From: Ctenosaura bakeri
Lineage: Eukaryota; Chordata; Lepidosauria; Squamata; Iguanidae
DNA length: 64,000 nt
Direction of reading: 5' to 3'
Assembly (NCBI GenBank): GCA_948474755.1
Contig: CAOLHI010000922.1
Coordinates: 124,001-188,000, forward strand
The notes below the pieces were generated by a model. That model was not told where the DNA came from. It searched no databases and worked only from the letters and a program-made list of their open reading frames with translations. Positions 10,941 through 22,689 of the stretch are shown here, piece after piece. The translations under genes were made by a program, and so were the position numbers. Within the stretch, counting starts at the first letter, position 1. Every line of letters starts with the position of its first letter.

Positions 10941-11639
10941 CCCTAGCCCTTAAGATTCAGAAGGGAGGCTTGAATGTGTTTAAGCAGTGTTTCATAAAAT
11001 CTCCAAAGCTAAAAGACAGGATGACAATAAGTTGATATTAATTTCTAATGGGACACATTTGGTATTTATGTACCGCATATAGCACTGTCTGCCAGTGACA
11101 GCAGAACCCTACGCAAAAGTAAGTCTTGCTGATTTCAATGGTGCTTACTTTTAGTAAGAGTAGGTAGACTTGTAGCCTAGGAGCAATGGAATATATTATT
11201 CAAACATTAATTCTGCTTAGTCCACGGTTTATCAGAGTCACAGAAGTCAGGATTTCTGGGTTCAGAATGTTGGTTTACAGAGTGGTGGGGGATGCATGGA
11301 CAAGGAGAAACACACATACAAATATGCATGCCTAGTTTTTAAACCCACAGCTATTGCAACAATTCTGGATTAAAATAGTCCTCATACTCTTCTGAATTCT
11401 GTAGTGGAAGGATGAGACCTTATCAGTTTTGGACAAGTCTGACTGTCCTGCTCTATTTCTCCCCATGCTTTGTGTCTGTCTTTTTTGATGACAAGAAAAT
11501 GTCTCCAAACTTTTCATTTCTCTCCGATTTCCTCTTTTCCCAGCTTCTTCGGTGCTAGATGTCAAAAGTCATGAGTGGCATTTTCCACTCTTGGATCCAA
11601 TGCAGCCAGGTGATAAAAGAGCAGGGTCCAAACTGTACA
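10941..11639. other. Unique sequence upstream of candidate promoter
   Basis: No repeat copy recognised. This absence of recognised repeats continues through 12359 and on to about 15087, the longest such stretch I see in the window. Confidence 0.4.
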
Positions 11640-11895
11640 ATGACAGATTATGCAAATCCTTCAGGAGCAGCTAATCAATCACCCGGGTGTGAGAAGAATG
11701 CAGCTGATCTCGGAATTAGCTACCCCTGCTGCTGGAATGTGTTTCGTGTGTAACCCCACACTGCACAGTCTGGATGACATCACAACCGCTTCTAGTCCTT
11801 GAAAACCTTGAGGATGATTAGCTGAAGGAATTGGCTGCTTCTGCCAATCATAATCCTCCAAAGCTGCCTTTATAGTTCTATAGACATGCGGAGGG
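11640..11895 (+). promoter_or_regulatory. Candidate NDST4 promoter
   Basis: Visible motifs in order are an octamer ATGCAAAT (11650-11657), CTAATCAATCACC (11671-11683), a CRE-like TGACATCA (11775-11782), an inverted CCAAT box ATTGG (11830-11834), a direct CCAAT box (11844-11848) and a TATA-like TTTATAG (11869-11875). The CCAAT-to-TATA spacing and an expected start near 11895-11905 fit a focused RNA polymerase II promoter. Assignment to NDST4 is inference: it is the only gene seen, lies upstream on the same strand, and the next 460 bases end in a good donor. No transcript data are available. Confidence 0.45.
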
Positions 11896-12358
11896 AGGAA
11901 GGGAAGGGAGAGAAGAGAGTACAGCTAGGCAAGAGTCGAAGCAACAGAAGCAGCAAGCAGGAGCAGCTGGTAGTCGGGTGATTAAGTAGTTCCCATAGCC
12001 TCTTCTTTTCTGCTCTTCCCTGGCTGCTCCCCAGTGCAATTGTGATGTCCGAAGAGGAAGCTGCATTTTAACAGTGTGCTGAACAGAGAGGTTTGAATCA
12101 TTCCAGCTGGCCGGTTCGTTTTGGGGAGAGAGGGGGAAAAAAAGAGGACCATGTATATAAATAAAATGTGACTGCTCCCTAGGAGTTCAATGGATAGGGA
12201 ATGGAGCAGGAGGTGTTTTTTTGGGATACTATGCAAGCAGTGGGCATGATGTTTGCAACCAAGCAAAGGGGAAACTCCTGTGTTACCTGGAACTGAATGA
12301 AGAGCATCTCAGGAACAGGCTGTCTATGGACTGTTATTTGAAAAGAGCATCTCTTTGG
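11896..12358 (+). other. Candidate untranslated exon 1 of NDST4
   Basis: The sequence starts about 27 bases after the TATA-like box. It is purine-rich at first (GGAGGGAGGAAGGGAAGG) and ends at TTTGG|GTAAGC, a good splice donor. It contains several AUGs followed by early stops, for example a nine-codon frame including stop at 12045-12071, so it would be 5' UTR. Known biology: NDST messages have long, structured 5' UTRs with translational control. The start and the identity as exon 1 are inferred. Alternatives are an exon of a non-coding RNA or a conserved enhancer. Confidence 0.4.
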
Positions 12359-15087
12359 GTAAGCTGCTTGCCTGCTTTGCACATGGTGTGGATGAGGCTG
12401 AGTTGTGATGTCCTTTTGTCTGTATTTGCACATGCACATGTGGAATGCATCCAGTTATGTGAATTATGTTTGTAACGTGTGTCGGCTAATGGAACAGGGA
12501 GAAGCAAGATGTACAGTCCGCAATTTACAAAGTGCCTTGCATATGTAGTGTTGTTTAAGTTTCAGAGTTAGAGAACGCCTATTAAATACATAGCTGTGGT
12601 CAGTAGAAATTAAAGAAATATTTTTCCATTGATTAATGTTGATCCTAGCCAGACTGGAGTGGCAGAATTAAGTTAGCAGTAAATGAGTGAGAGGGAGGCA
12701 CAGGACAAAATTAAGTTGCAGCTCTTACTCTGGAGTTGTACTTCATGCTCTCTACTTTCTGACAACTGTGCCTATTTTTTAAAAAAATCAGGCATAAGCA
12801 AACCAAAAGATTGATTTCCTAGGAAGATGACAACTTCATGTTCTTTCCCTAGTAACTAATCTGGTAGGAAGTCAGAACAGGCAAATGTGTTCTGTTCCAC
12901 TGGTTTTGTATTTGAACAGCATCCGTCTGGCACATTTAAGAGAGAGTGATTGTTCCCTGCTTGCAAGTACCAATTGCTTTGGACTAGAAGAGTAGGGGGG
13001 GTGAGAGGGAAAATGCAACAAGATATGAAGAGAAAGTGCCAACTGCTACAGAATTAGAGCAAGAAGAGCATGGCATCCCAGCCGTTATATCTTCTGGCTC
13101 CAAGTTGCTGCTGCCAAGAATAAATACTCAAATGAAAGTTGTTCTTCAAAGTGAATCATTTCTTCATAGGAGCTGGAAGTCAATGCAAACCATAGGTTGG
13201 TAGCTGCAACTATTTCTGTCCTATTTTCTCATACAACCTGCCTATGTGCCTTACTCATCAAGAGAAACCACATTCTGAATGTAAAGTCCAAGGAAGTAAT
13301 TCTCTCTTTTTTTCAAAAAGTGAACAATACAAAGAAGATACAAAATACAAAAGAAGATCTAATCTTTATTAGCCATGACATCAGAAGTTAGTCATGTCTT
13401 CTCCAAAGTAAATTTGTATTTGAACTGTGGCTATCCCAGGTAAGGGGGGTGGAGGTTCGCAACTCTAGAACTATTCTTCAAAGAATATTTAAGGAGACAC
13501 AAATTCCCAGCAAAAATAATCAATAAAAACAAGCAAGTAAGCATGCATGTGTAGCATACTTGGATATTTCATTGCTTCCAAGTACTCTGTTCAGGGTAAG
13601 GTATGAGAAGCAAAGATGAATCTATTATCATAAAGCAGTTTCAGTTATGTGAAAGGAATTTGATATAGTACAGTAGCCCAATTCTCACTCAAGTCAAAGA
13701 AAGAACTGGACTTTCACAATTTCTCTGAACTCTGTCAGGAAACACAAACAAACTTGCATCTCATGTTCTCTGGTAGCTTAACTTTGTAAAGAAATGTTGA
13801 AAATTTGTTTCAGCACCTTGCACGTTATTTCTTTTCTTAGCCTTGGAGCCACTCGTTGATTCTTTGCACATATTTAATGGCTTATAGGCTTCAGCAAGCC
13901 AAGTACTCACCACTCAGTGGCAGCCTGGCAGAGAGCAAGCTCTTTCGGTAATGCTGCTGAATAGTTCTGCTCTGTCTCATCAATTTGACAGAATAAAACA
14001 AAGCCTGTGAATTAGCTTTAAATATAAATAGCAATGGCTGAGTCACAGACCACTTGCTTGTCATTAACTCCTATCTTGCTATACAAATTATATACTAGTG
14101 CTTCTTAAAAGCCTATAACTTTAGCAGCTCTGATCAGCACTTTGAGGCTGTCTAGATCCAGGGATAATATGAGGATGAGTAGACAATGGGGTCTTGAACA
14201 ATGTGTGCTTATTTGGTGGTGTTTGAACAATCTTATACTAGAGGATTTATATATAAAAGTCTCACAGTCTAATGTAGTGGCTGTATAACCTGATTGACAC
14301 ATACTTCATATGATAGGTCATAATTCTGGATCATTACCTCAATAGTAATGTTTTCCCTGAGAAATAAGACACTGTCTCCAATTGGAAGACCAGTATGTTT
14401 TTAATACAAGACAGCTCAGTGTTGCTCATAAGCAGAGCTCCTAGGAAAGTTAAAAAGATATGAAGATTCTTTCTAACAAGCATATTACCTAGTCAGTGCA
14501 CCTATTTGATTCATCAGCAAGGTGTGCATACATGAGTAGTCAACAACTTCTCTTGGCTTGAGTGCCACATGGGCAGGGGGTCACATGCCTACATGAAGAG
14601 CCAAAACACTGAGTATCTGCATGCATTCCTGCACACACGCACTATACACCAAACCTTTCTGCAGACACCTAGGATGTGAGGAAAAGCTTTAATCTCTTTC
14701 CATCCAAAAATATATTCAGTGGTATTACTGGAATAGAGATGAAGTTAAAGCCTTTACACACATTGCAGGGGTCACTGTGCTGTGGAAGGGGCTTTCCCAT
14801 CTCAGTGGTGGGGGAGATGATACAGTCTCTTCCCCTACCACACCAATTTAGGCCACTATGTTCTATAGAAAAGTGATAGATCATTCTCTTGTACCAGTGA
14901 GTCCCAACAGAGAGGAAGAAGAAAAAAATAGCAGTAGCTTAATTAGTAACCAGATGTTCAGCAGGAAAAGCATTTTAAGGTGTCCATGCTATCCATAATT
15001 GAATATTACAACAACTTTTTAAAAAGTGTATGCTTGGTTTAGATGGGTTGAATTGTTTATGGCTGTAGTCTTGATTGTACACATCAA
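12359..15087. other. Intron 1 (inferred), proximal part
   Basis: Unique AT-rich sequence with no recognised mobile element, which is unusual for this window. The stretch 13830-14060 has a balanced composition and several TF-like words (e.g. TGAGTCA-like at 14038-14044) and would be a first place to look for conserved non-coding sequence. Frames present are short and lack splice context. Confidence 0.4.
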
Positions 15088-15268
15088 GGTCATTTCCACA
15101 TTATGCTGTTATAGTGCTATTATTCCACTTCCGACATCTTATGGAGTCCTGGCATTTAGAATTCTCAGCCAGAGAACTCTTAGGCCTCAGTAAACTAGAA
15201 ACCCCAAAATTCAACAGAATGTTGAAAGTAGAATAATAGCACTATAACAGTGTAGTGAGGAAATGACC
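15088..15268. mobile_element. Palindromic MITE family A, near-intact
   Basis: Perfect 10-bp ends GGTCATTTCC (15088) and GGAAATGACC (15259) continue into stems with TGTTATAGTGCTATTATTC-type sequence on the left and GAATAATAGCACTATAACA on the right. The inner arms carry TTCTCAGCC and GTAAACTAGAAACCCC. The whole 181 bp folds into one hairpin. Non-coding. Confidence 0.85.
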
Positions 15269-16524
15269 CAAGAAAAAAGTTCTATTGAACTCACTGGGTA
15301 TTCACTTCCAGAGAGAAATGTTTAGAATTGCACTGTGAATTGCTCTCTGGCCTAAATCCAATTGTTTATACCAACTAGAGCAGATCTATTGAATCTATAG
15401 AATTTATGTAAGCATTGACTTATCTAATTCCCACTGATTCTGCAGTCTGTTCTAGCTGGGACTGGGCACTGGATTTAGGCCTTTGGGTGTGGAATGACTT
15501 GAAAATTGGTCTTGAAAAGAACAGGCTACCTTTAGTTTACATTCCATATTCTTAAAATTATTCCTACATCTAGGTCAATCACATGCTAACTTCTGAGAAG
15601 CTTCTCAGAGAAAATGAGATATCTGACACATCAAATGTTTTTAACTTTGTGCAGAGATTAAAGCTAATAATTTTCTTTCAGAATTGGCACACATCTTGTT
15701 TACTGCACAAAAGATGGGAGACATGACAAATGTATTGTTAAGTTTTTGTTTTTTTTAACAAAACCCACAGCAAAAATTCTGCGAAACAGCATATATTTAC
15801 TCTGTCTCATGGATGATGGCTGACAGAGATGGGTTATATTAAAATTAGAGCCTAGACATAACTCTTTACTTCCAGGGGTAACAAAGAAGCAGTGGTGTTG
15901 CTTTGAAAAATAGCAATTAAAAAAAAACCTACTATCATTGCTGTTTTGGTGTAGCAAATAATAATTACCTATTACTTCAAAATGCTATATTGGGGGGCAT
16001 TTTTATGTTTTTCAGTGATTTTTTTAAAAAGTTAAAAACTAGCCCACCAGTATAATTAGTAATGTTTTTTTCTTGTTAAAGAAACAGCAACACATTGGGT
16101 TTTTCAAATAATATTTCTAATCTCTAATTAGAATCCCACGCCAGTCATGGATTCTTCAAGTGACTGTGAATCATTTGCCATTCCCATAAAGTGTGGCATG
16201 AGGATTTAATCCTCTACAAGTATAAGGATCAGGCAGCTGGTGCATCTGGACTTCACACAAATAGCCATAAATATTCCTTCCTTGAAATTATTTCTGGGGA
16301 GAAAAGATGTAGCGTGTGAAGCTTTCTTGTAATACGATATTGTGTGCATGTTGATAACTTTGCTTCCAGCAGATATCTAGAATACAACAACGACCTGAAC
16401 TCCTTGATAACTCATTGATGGTTGGACCATCCACTCCTATTTTCAAATGCTGTAGAACCTTAACTAACAAAATCTGAATGTTAGTAACTCATTGGAAACT
16501 AGACCAAGACAATATGGCTGCTAG

Positions 16525-16526
<2 letters not shown>
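15269..16526. other. Intron 1, unique sequence
   Basis: AT-rich, with homopolymer runs near 15738-15758, 15918-15927 and 16019-16028. Nothing coding. Confidence 0.4.

Positions 16527-16566
<40 letters not shown>
16527..16566. repeat. (AT)20 microsatellite
   Basis: Forty bases of perfect AT alternation. Confidence 0.95.
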
Positions 16567-16569
<3 letters not shown>

Positions 16570-19500
16570 ACTGACTTACATGAAAACATTATGTAAAAAT
16601 AAACTGCTAGACCTGAGCTTCATCTCAAAAGAGTTTTCATTGCACATTGGCAAATCTCTGTATTCTGATCATGAGAAGTTAGTATGGCTTTAAGAATACT
16701 TTTTTTAAAAGAGGCCTCTTACATGGTATTCACTGAAAGATATTCAAAACAGTGTTATATCCATAAAAAGGAAGAACAAATGTCCTTAAGATCATTTTAA
16801 ATAAGAACAGACTTTAACCTATAAAACTGGGTGATACAAAGAAGAAACTGAATATCATGCATACTAAATCAAATCATAGAAAAGTTTTCAGTAACTAAGA
16901 AAGGAACTATATTTTAGTTTCCAAAACAGTAATGTAATATTAGTCACAACGTAAGTCTCTTCTGTGTTTTCCAAGAACAAATGTTCATGTGCGGCCACAG
17001 AGAATGTGCCTGCACTATTGATTGTATAGTTTATTGTGTGTGAACATGGACAATGTGTTGGAAGTTCCTTGTTGAAGTTTCAATTTATCTACATACTCGC
17101 AGATTTGCCTTGGACAAATGTCTCTCACAGCCTCAGTTCTTCCCCAGATATTCCTTCTCCATGATTTAGTGAGGCTACACACAGCTGCAGTTATAAAGAT
17201 AAGTAAAAGTTACGGTTTCACAACAGAAAGAATAAAGTGTTATTCCTCTTTCTTAAGCTATAACATTAGTTATATCTTCATTTGATGGACATGAGTCATT
17301 TAGAAGTAACTAGTTATTTGAAACCCTGGAAAGTCTTTGCCAGTCAGAGTTGTCAAGAGTAGCGTAGAGGATAAATTATCTGAGTCTGTGTAAATCAGCT
17401 TCCTATGCTGCTGAACCTTCAAACAGAAGACATTTTCTATCAAGTAGGACATACAGTCGCTCTACAAGCTGTGTGACAGTTCCATGTGCTTAGTGATGAA
17501 CAAGGAAGGCCAGAAGGTAGTTGAGGGAGCTAAAAAACCTTGACAAATAGTGTTATAAAATGAGCTTTCAAGTAGAAAAAGCTAGTGTGAATGAGTCCTT
17601 GCAAACCAACTAACTGAACATTTGTGATGTAAGTGAAAGTAGGTAGTGGCACTAGTGGCTACCTGTCAGTGGTCAAATTTTAAACTAAACTAAAAAGGAG
17701 CTGTGAAAAGTGCTGAATTCTAGCATCAAAATAGCTTCAGCACTCCTTTAACTCCTTTAAACCTAGAGCAGACTCACTACCCCACTGACATTGAAGCCAC
17801 CAGTCAGCTTTGGTTGGCCCCTCACTGCTAAGGAGTTGTTTTTTAAAGCCACATTGAAATTGTGTCAAAGACACTTTGCTCCTTGTGAAGGGAAAGCCTC
17901 ACACTATATAGGTTTCTTTTCATACTGACTTTATCAGGAAAATGGCTTTTTCATTTCTGTATCATCCTTTTCTGCCTCTCCCACAACCATAGCTACCTGT
18001 AAACTATTACATACAGCAACATTCTCCTCTTGTTAAAAGTGTTCCCCAAATTATCCTGTCATCTGATAGTCTATGTGACCTAACTGCTTTCAATAGCCCC
18101 TGAAAAAGCTTCAGGATGGCTAGCTCCTGTTCTATGAGACTATGCCTTTTTGATAATGCTTATAGAACAGACACTACTGCATAATTAGAGGTAGCCCAGA
18201 TCCAGATAAAAGTTAGACACATTGGGTCCCATATTAGGAGAAAGGCCCGATGAAATATTTAATTTAATAACACAGTTTAGAGACTGATCTGCTTCCCCCT
18301 TTTCTCCTTTCTCCCTGAACAGCCTTGCAGCCGGGGATGGCAATCAAGACTGCTGTGCAAGGTGGTGAACAATATGGCACCTTTTTCTATTCCATGTACA
18401 AAAAGCCAAGTGGAATCTTGTTTCTTCTACACTCATTATTGGACAGTATCCTCAGCTGAAGGCAGCAGGCTAGTTCAGGGTATGCAGGGCAGGCTATTTA
18501 GCATACAACTTTCTCTTTCAACTACCTCTTTCTGACAGTCAGATTCTACCACCTGGTGATTGCCTTACTCTATCTAATGATGGAGCCAGGTTTGCTGTTA
18601 ATACAAAGAAAAGAATAAACTGGGAAATGTGTTTTTGTTAGGCAAAAACCCTGTTTTGGGTTGGAAATCATGTGCAATTCTTTTCTTTTTTTTCTTCAGG
18701 AATGATAATTTTGTTTCCTCAAAATGTAGTAGGAAAACTTTTAATATACTATTCCAACCTTCCTTGCATATGGACAAATGCACACAAATTAATAGGAAAA
18801 CCAGAGAAATGTGATTGCTGATTGTAGCAATTCCTACCTTTTTACAGTGCCTTGATTATAGACATTCCTACCAGTAGCACATCAGCTTCGTCCAAACACA
18901 TCCAACAGCCCAAGCCATTTTGCTGTCAATGGTAGAGGAACATATATAACATTCCTCCCAACAATAATGGTGCATAATCAGTAAAGCCAGCCAAATTATT
19001 TTAGTACAAGAAGCAGAACTCTTATTACTACCTCTCCCTCTTCCTGGAAGGAAAAAACATATTAACAACAAATAAAGTGACTAACCAACAGGTAATGACC
19101 TGCTGTTGCTTTGTGGCACTCCAAAACTGCTGCACAATACATTTGCCTCAATAGATAATTCAGGTTTCTCCATCCTGGTGCCCCACAGATATGTTAGACA
19201 GCAACATCCATCATGACCAGGGTGAGGTCTATGACCATTCAACACATCTGGAGGTGTATGACTGAAGGACATTGTGCTAATGGCAAAGTTGAGCCAGTTC
19301 TGGTGCCCAGCTCATACATATTGTCAACACTCAAATATCTCTCCAAAAGGAGAAGAGCAGTGATACGTTCAGTATTGCCTCAATCTAATCAACACATGAG
19401 GGTTCGTAGAGATCAGCTTCATTAAGATGATCGTATACTGGGATAGCCAAAATCAAGACAACTTTTCCTAAATCTTTTTGTATTGACACAGATGTGCTCT

Positions 19501-20500
19501 GGGTAAGCCCAAGACATTTTTGTTTCCAGAGGCAGAATATTGTTCTCAAAGCTGTCCAAAAGGTTATTCTGGAACTTGAGGCAGAAAATCCCACAAGCAC
19601 ATCTTCTTATTCCTGGCAATTGAAGTACAATAATAAGTTAAATTAGTAATCTTGAGCTGCTCTTAGGTGGCCTCAGTTGGTCTGTGACCTCAAGTGGTCA
19701 CCTCACCCTGACTAATATTAGGAACAGCCCTGACCCTGGTCAATGACCCCGGCCACTGTTTCCCCTGATGCAGCTGGAATAGTAGAAAGGTCAGGTCTTG
19801 GGCAATGTTCTGAATATTTGCATTTGGAGGCAGTCAGGGCTTATCAGAGTGGCAAATTAATATCTTGTGTGAATGAATCAAGCACATCAGTTAATGGGGG
19901 AAAGGAAGGATGTGCTATATCAGTGCTTTGCTTTTTTTAAAAAATGTAGTTTGTGGTCATAGTATGGATTGGCTTGCCTGGCACCACTAGAGAAATTCGC
20001 CTGAACTGCAAAGCATCAACTGAAGTTGTTTTTGCACTGTACACAAATCCTGACAGAATAGGATACAGAGAACAAAGACTCAGCTCTTCAACATCACCAA
20101 ATACTCTGGAGGAAAACATTTGGGCATCCTTTAATTGTACCCAAGAGTGTGCTGGAAAAGGCAGCAATCCAAAACAGTGTTGGTGCAACAAGAATGACTC
20201 TGTCATTCAAGATGCTGAAAAGTAATAGTATGTGGTGTACATAGGCACTGAAAGTCAGAGTTTGAAGTAGCCAGAAACCTCATCATGCATGCACAAGAGA
20301 CAAGTGGGCATGAGACATCCTGTAATGTCTTGGCAAGACGTGCCTTGTCTTGGAGGGATCATTTTCAGTCATGCGCTTGAGCTCTACCAGTTCTCTTATA
20401 CTGTTTTTGGATGTTTTTCCTATTGAGAAAGAAACTTTCATATTCTGCTCACTGTAGTAAACTGATAGAATCCTGCAAGTATTTTTTTCTAAAAAAAATC
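16567..20500. other. Intron 1, mostly unique sequence
   Basis: About 3.9 kb with no clear LINE or SINE. A frame at 19953-20225 (+) stays open for 90 codons with a cysteine-rich end but has no ATG and no recognisable domain, so it is not called. Fragments near 17785-17815 (TTGAAGCCACCAGTCAG) share a short phrase with 27617-27640 and may be remnants of an old repeat. Confidence 0.4.
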
Positions 20501-20501
20501 A

Positions 20502-20590
20502 TGGAATCACAGAAATTGAAAGAGGTCTTTAAAGCATTTAGTCAGTGTCAGAGTCCAACTCCCTGCCTGTGCCTCTCTGCCAGCAAAGAA
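20502..20590 (-). mobile_element. CR1-like 3' fragment
   Basis: ATGGAATCACAGAAATTGAAAG followed by GAGTCCAACTCCCTGCCTG is a diverged reverse complement of a CR1 tail and 3' UTR. It is about 90 bases and old. Confidence 0.5.
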
Positions 20591-21240
20591 GGGAGGTGAA
20601 GGTACTTGCCCTAGAAGGAAGAGGAGGCAGAAGAGAGTGTCCAACACAAACAACTAATTGAAACTCTGAGCCAAGCCAAGTCAAGGTCTAATCCAAAAAG
20701 TTCAGGAAGCCGAAAGTCCATCCAGAGGGGTCGAGGGACTCAGAGCACAAGGGTTGAGAGACTTGCATAGTAATTTGCTACAAGCAAACATCAAGCCATG
20801 ATGATAGACTTAAATAGCCAATGCAAATAGTGTGGTCATTGTTTCCTTAATCTAGCCAACACAGCTTCCCTCTGAGCTGTCCATTTCAGTCTCTTCTGTG
20901 ATTGGGGGCTGAGGGGCACAGTAATTTCTGAGGAGCACAGTAATTTCCAAGTGATTGTAATTTCTCCAGATCTCTGCTAGTTCCCTCTCCCCCTGGAGCT
21001 GGCTGGGGCAGCTCTGCCTCCACTTGTCTTTCAACTGATGAGGATGTTTGCAAGCTGGTTTGGTCAGTCACTGGCTCTGTTCCTGGCACAATCAGTTGCT
21101 CATCGACCTCAGAGACATCATCTATCACAGCCAATGGAGGAGTGGAGAAAGTGCAGCCTATGACCCCAAAGTACCCCTCCAGGACTGTTTTTCTAGCCCC
21201 CAGGGCTCTGTAGGATCCAAAAATACTCCCAAATGTCCTC
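20591..21240 (-). mobile_element. Possible LTR-retrotransposon relic
   Basis: Read on the minus strand, an acidic, proline-rich open frame of about 80 codons (21134 down to 20886; VSEVDEQLIVPGTEP...) precedes sequence with TATTTAAGTC and then a run of GACCTTGACTTGG and GAAGCCGAAAG-type phrases (complement at 20655-20760) reminiscent of reptile gypsy-type LTRs. I cannot find both LTRs, a primer-binding site or pol motifs. This is a tentative call; a unique region is the alternative. Confidence 0.3.
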
Positions 21241-21245
21241 TAAGG

Positions 21246-22155
21246 AACATAGAATCATACAATCATAGAGTTGGAAGAAACTACAGAGGTCATCCAGTCC
21301 AGCCTCCTGCCATGCAGGAACACACAACAAAGCACTCCTGACAGATGGCCATCCAGCCTCTGCTTAAAAACCTCAAAAGAAGGAGACTCCACCACACTCC
21401 AAGGCAGCATATTCCACTGATGAACAGCTCTGACCATCAGGAAATTCTTCCTGAGATTCAGGTGGAATCTCTTTTCCTGTAGTTTGAATCCATTGCTCCT
21501 TGTCCTAGGCTCTGGAGCAGCAGAAAACAAGCCCGCTCCCTCCTTGACATGACATCCCTTCAAATATTCAGACATGGCTGTCATGTCCCCTCTTAACCTT
21601 CTCTTCTGAGCACATCCAGCTGCCTAAGCCACTCTTCATAGGGCATGGCTTCCAGACCCTTCATTACCTTAGTCACCCTCCTCTGGATGTGTTCCAGCTT
21701 GCCAATATCCTTCTTGAAATGAGGTGTCCAGAACTGTACACAGTATTCCAGATGAGGTCTAACCAAAGCAGAATAGAGTGGTACCATTAACTCCCTTACT
21801 TTAGACACCATACTCCTTTTGATGCAACCAAGAATCATGTTGGCTTTCTTTGCTACTGCATCACACTCCTAACTCTTAGATCCCTTTCACATGTACAGTT
21901 ATCCAGTCACATGTCCCCTATTCTATATTTGTGCATTCCATTTGAAGATGTTGAATAGCATTGAGCCCAAGGTAGAACCCTGTAGCACTCCACTATTCAC
22001 TTCTCTCCAGGATGAAGAGAAGCCATTGATGAGGACCCTTTGGGCTTAGTCAGTCAACCAGTTTGCAAATCCATCTAACAGTAGCACTGTCCAGCTCACA
22101 TTTTACTGGCTTCTTTGCAAGAATGTCATGGGGAACTTTGTCAAGGGCAATAACT
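21246..22155 (-). mobile_element. CR1 LINE, 5'-truncated with internal deletion
   Basis: The tail GAATCATACAATCATAGAG (21250) is followed by the complement of the ORF2 C-terminus (RT thumb region, [20 protein letters not shown] and [17 protein letters not shown]). Compared with the copy at 29754-31885, a block of roughly 200 bases is missing near 21950, joining the GTGCATTCCATTT motif directly to GAAGATGTTGAATAGCATT and so removing part of the RT region. Stops and a frameshift near 21590 break the frame. Not functional. Confidence 0.9.
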
Positions 22156-22689
22156 TCACCATGTTTTGGGCTGCCAGGCCAGTTTAGGCTGAGAGGAAGC
22201 AATTGGGTGGGGGAGTAGGCACAGCCCTCCAAGGTCTCCTGGGGGACCAATGTGGATCCCTAACCCCTGAGAGTTATCCACACTTGATCTATTCCAACCC
22301 CTTCTTCAGTGAGTGAAATTAAGAGCTGGATCAGGTATGGGAAATCTCTTTTTATCCAGATATTGTTGGACTACTACACCTCGGGAGCAACAGCCTATTT
22401 TTTTGCCAAAATACAGAACTTCATATCTTTCACAGTTGTGTTTTAGTCCAATACTCAGTCTTGGAAACTAAACAAATGGTCTCCTACAGTGGAGAATCAA
22501 GAGATTCCATACCAGGAAAGTGGGTGTTGGTATTCATGCTGAAGCGCTCTGCTGAACAAGTTGTTGAATATTCAGACATTGCCAGAAGCATAGCCACCCA
22601 TCTTGTGAAATACACACTGATCTAAAAAATCAGCCCTTAAGAGTGAATTGAAGCTGAAATGGGGAAGCTTGAGATCCTGAGGGAGGTGT
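22156..22689. other. Intron 1; MITE B-like fragment near 22335-22400
   Basis: ATATTGTTGGACTACTACACC is a diverged half of the family B hairpin. The remaining bases are not recognised, though the 5' flank of the L2 body that follows may be included. Confidence 0.4.

Noticed and set aside
12221..12475. 84-codon frame as first coding exon
   Set aside because: It begins with TTG, runs through the likely splice donor at 12359, and has no recognisable domain.
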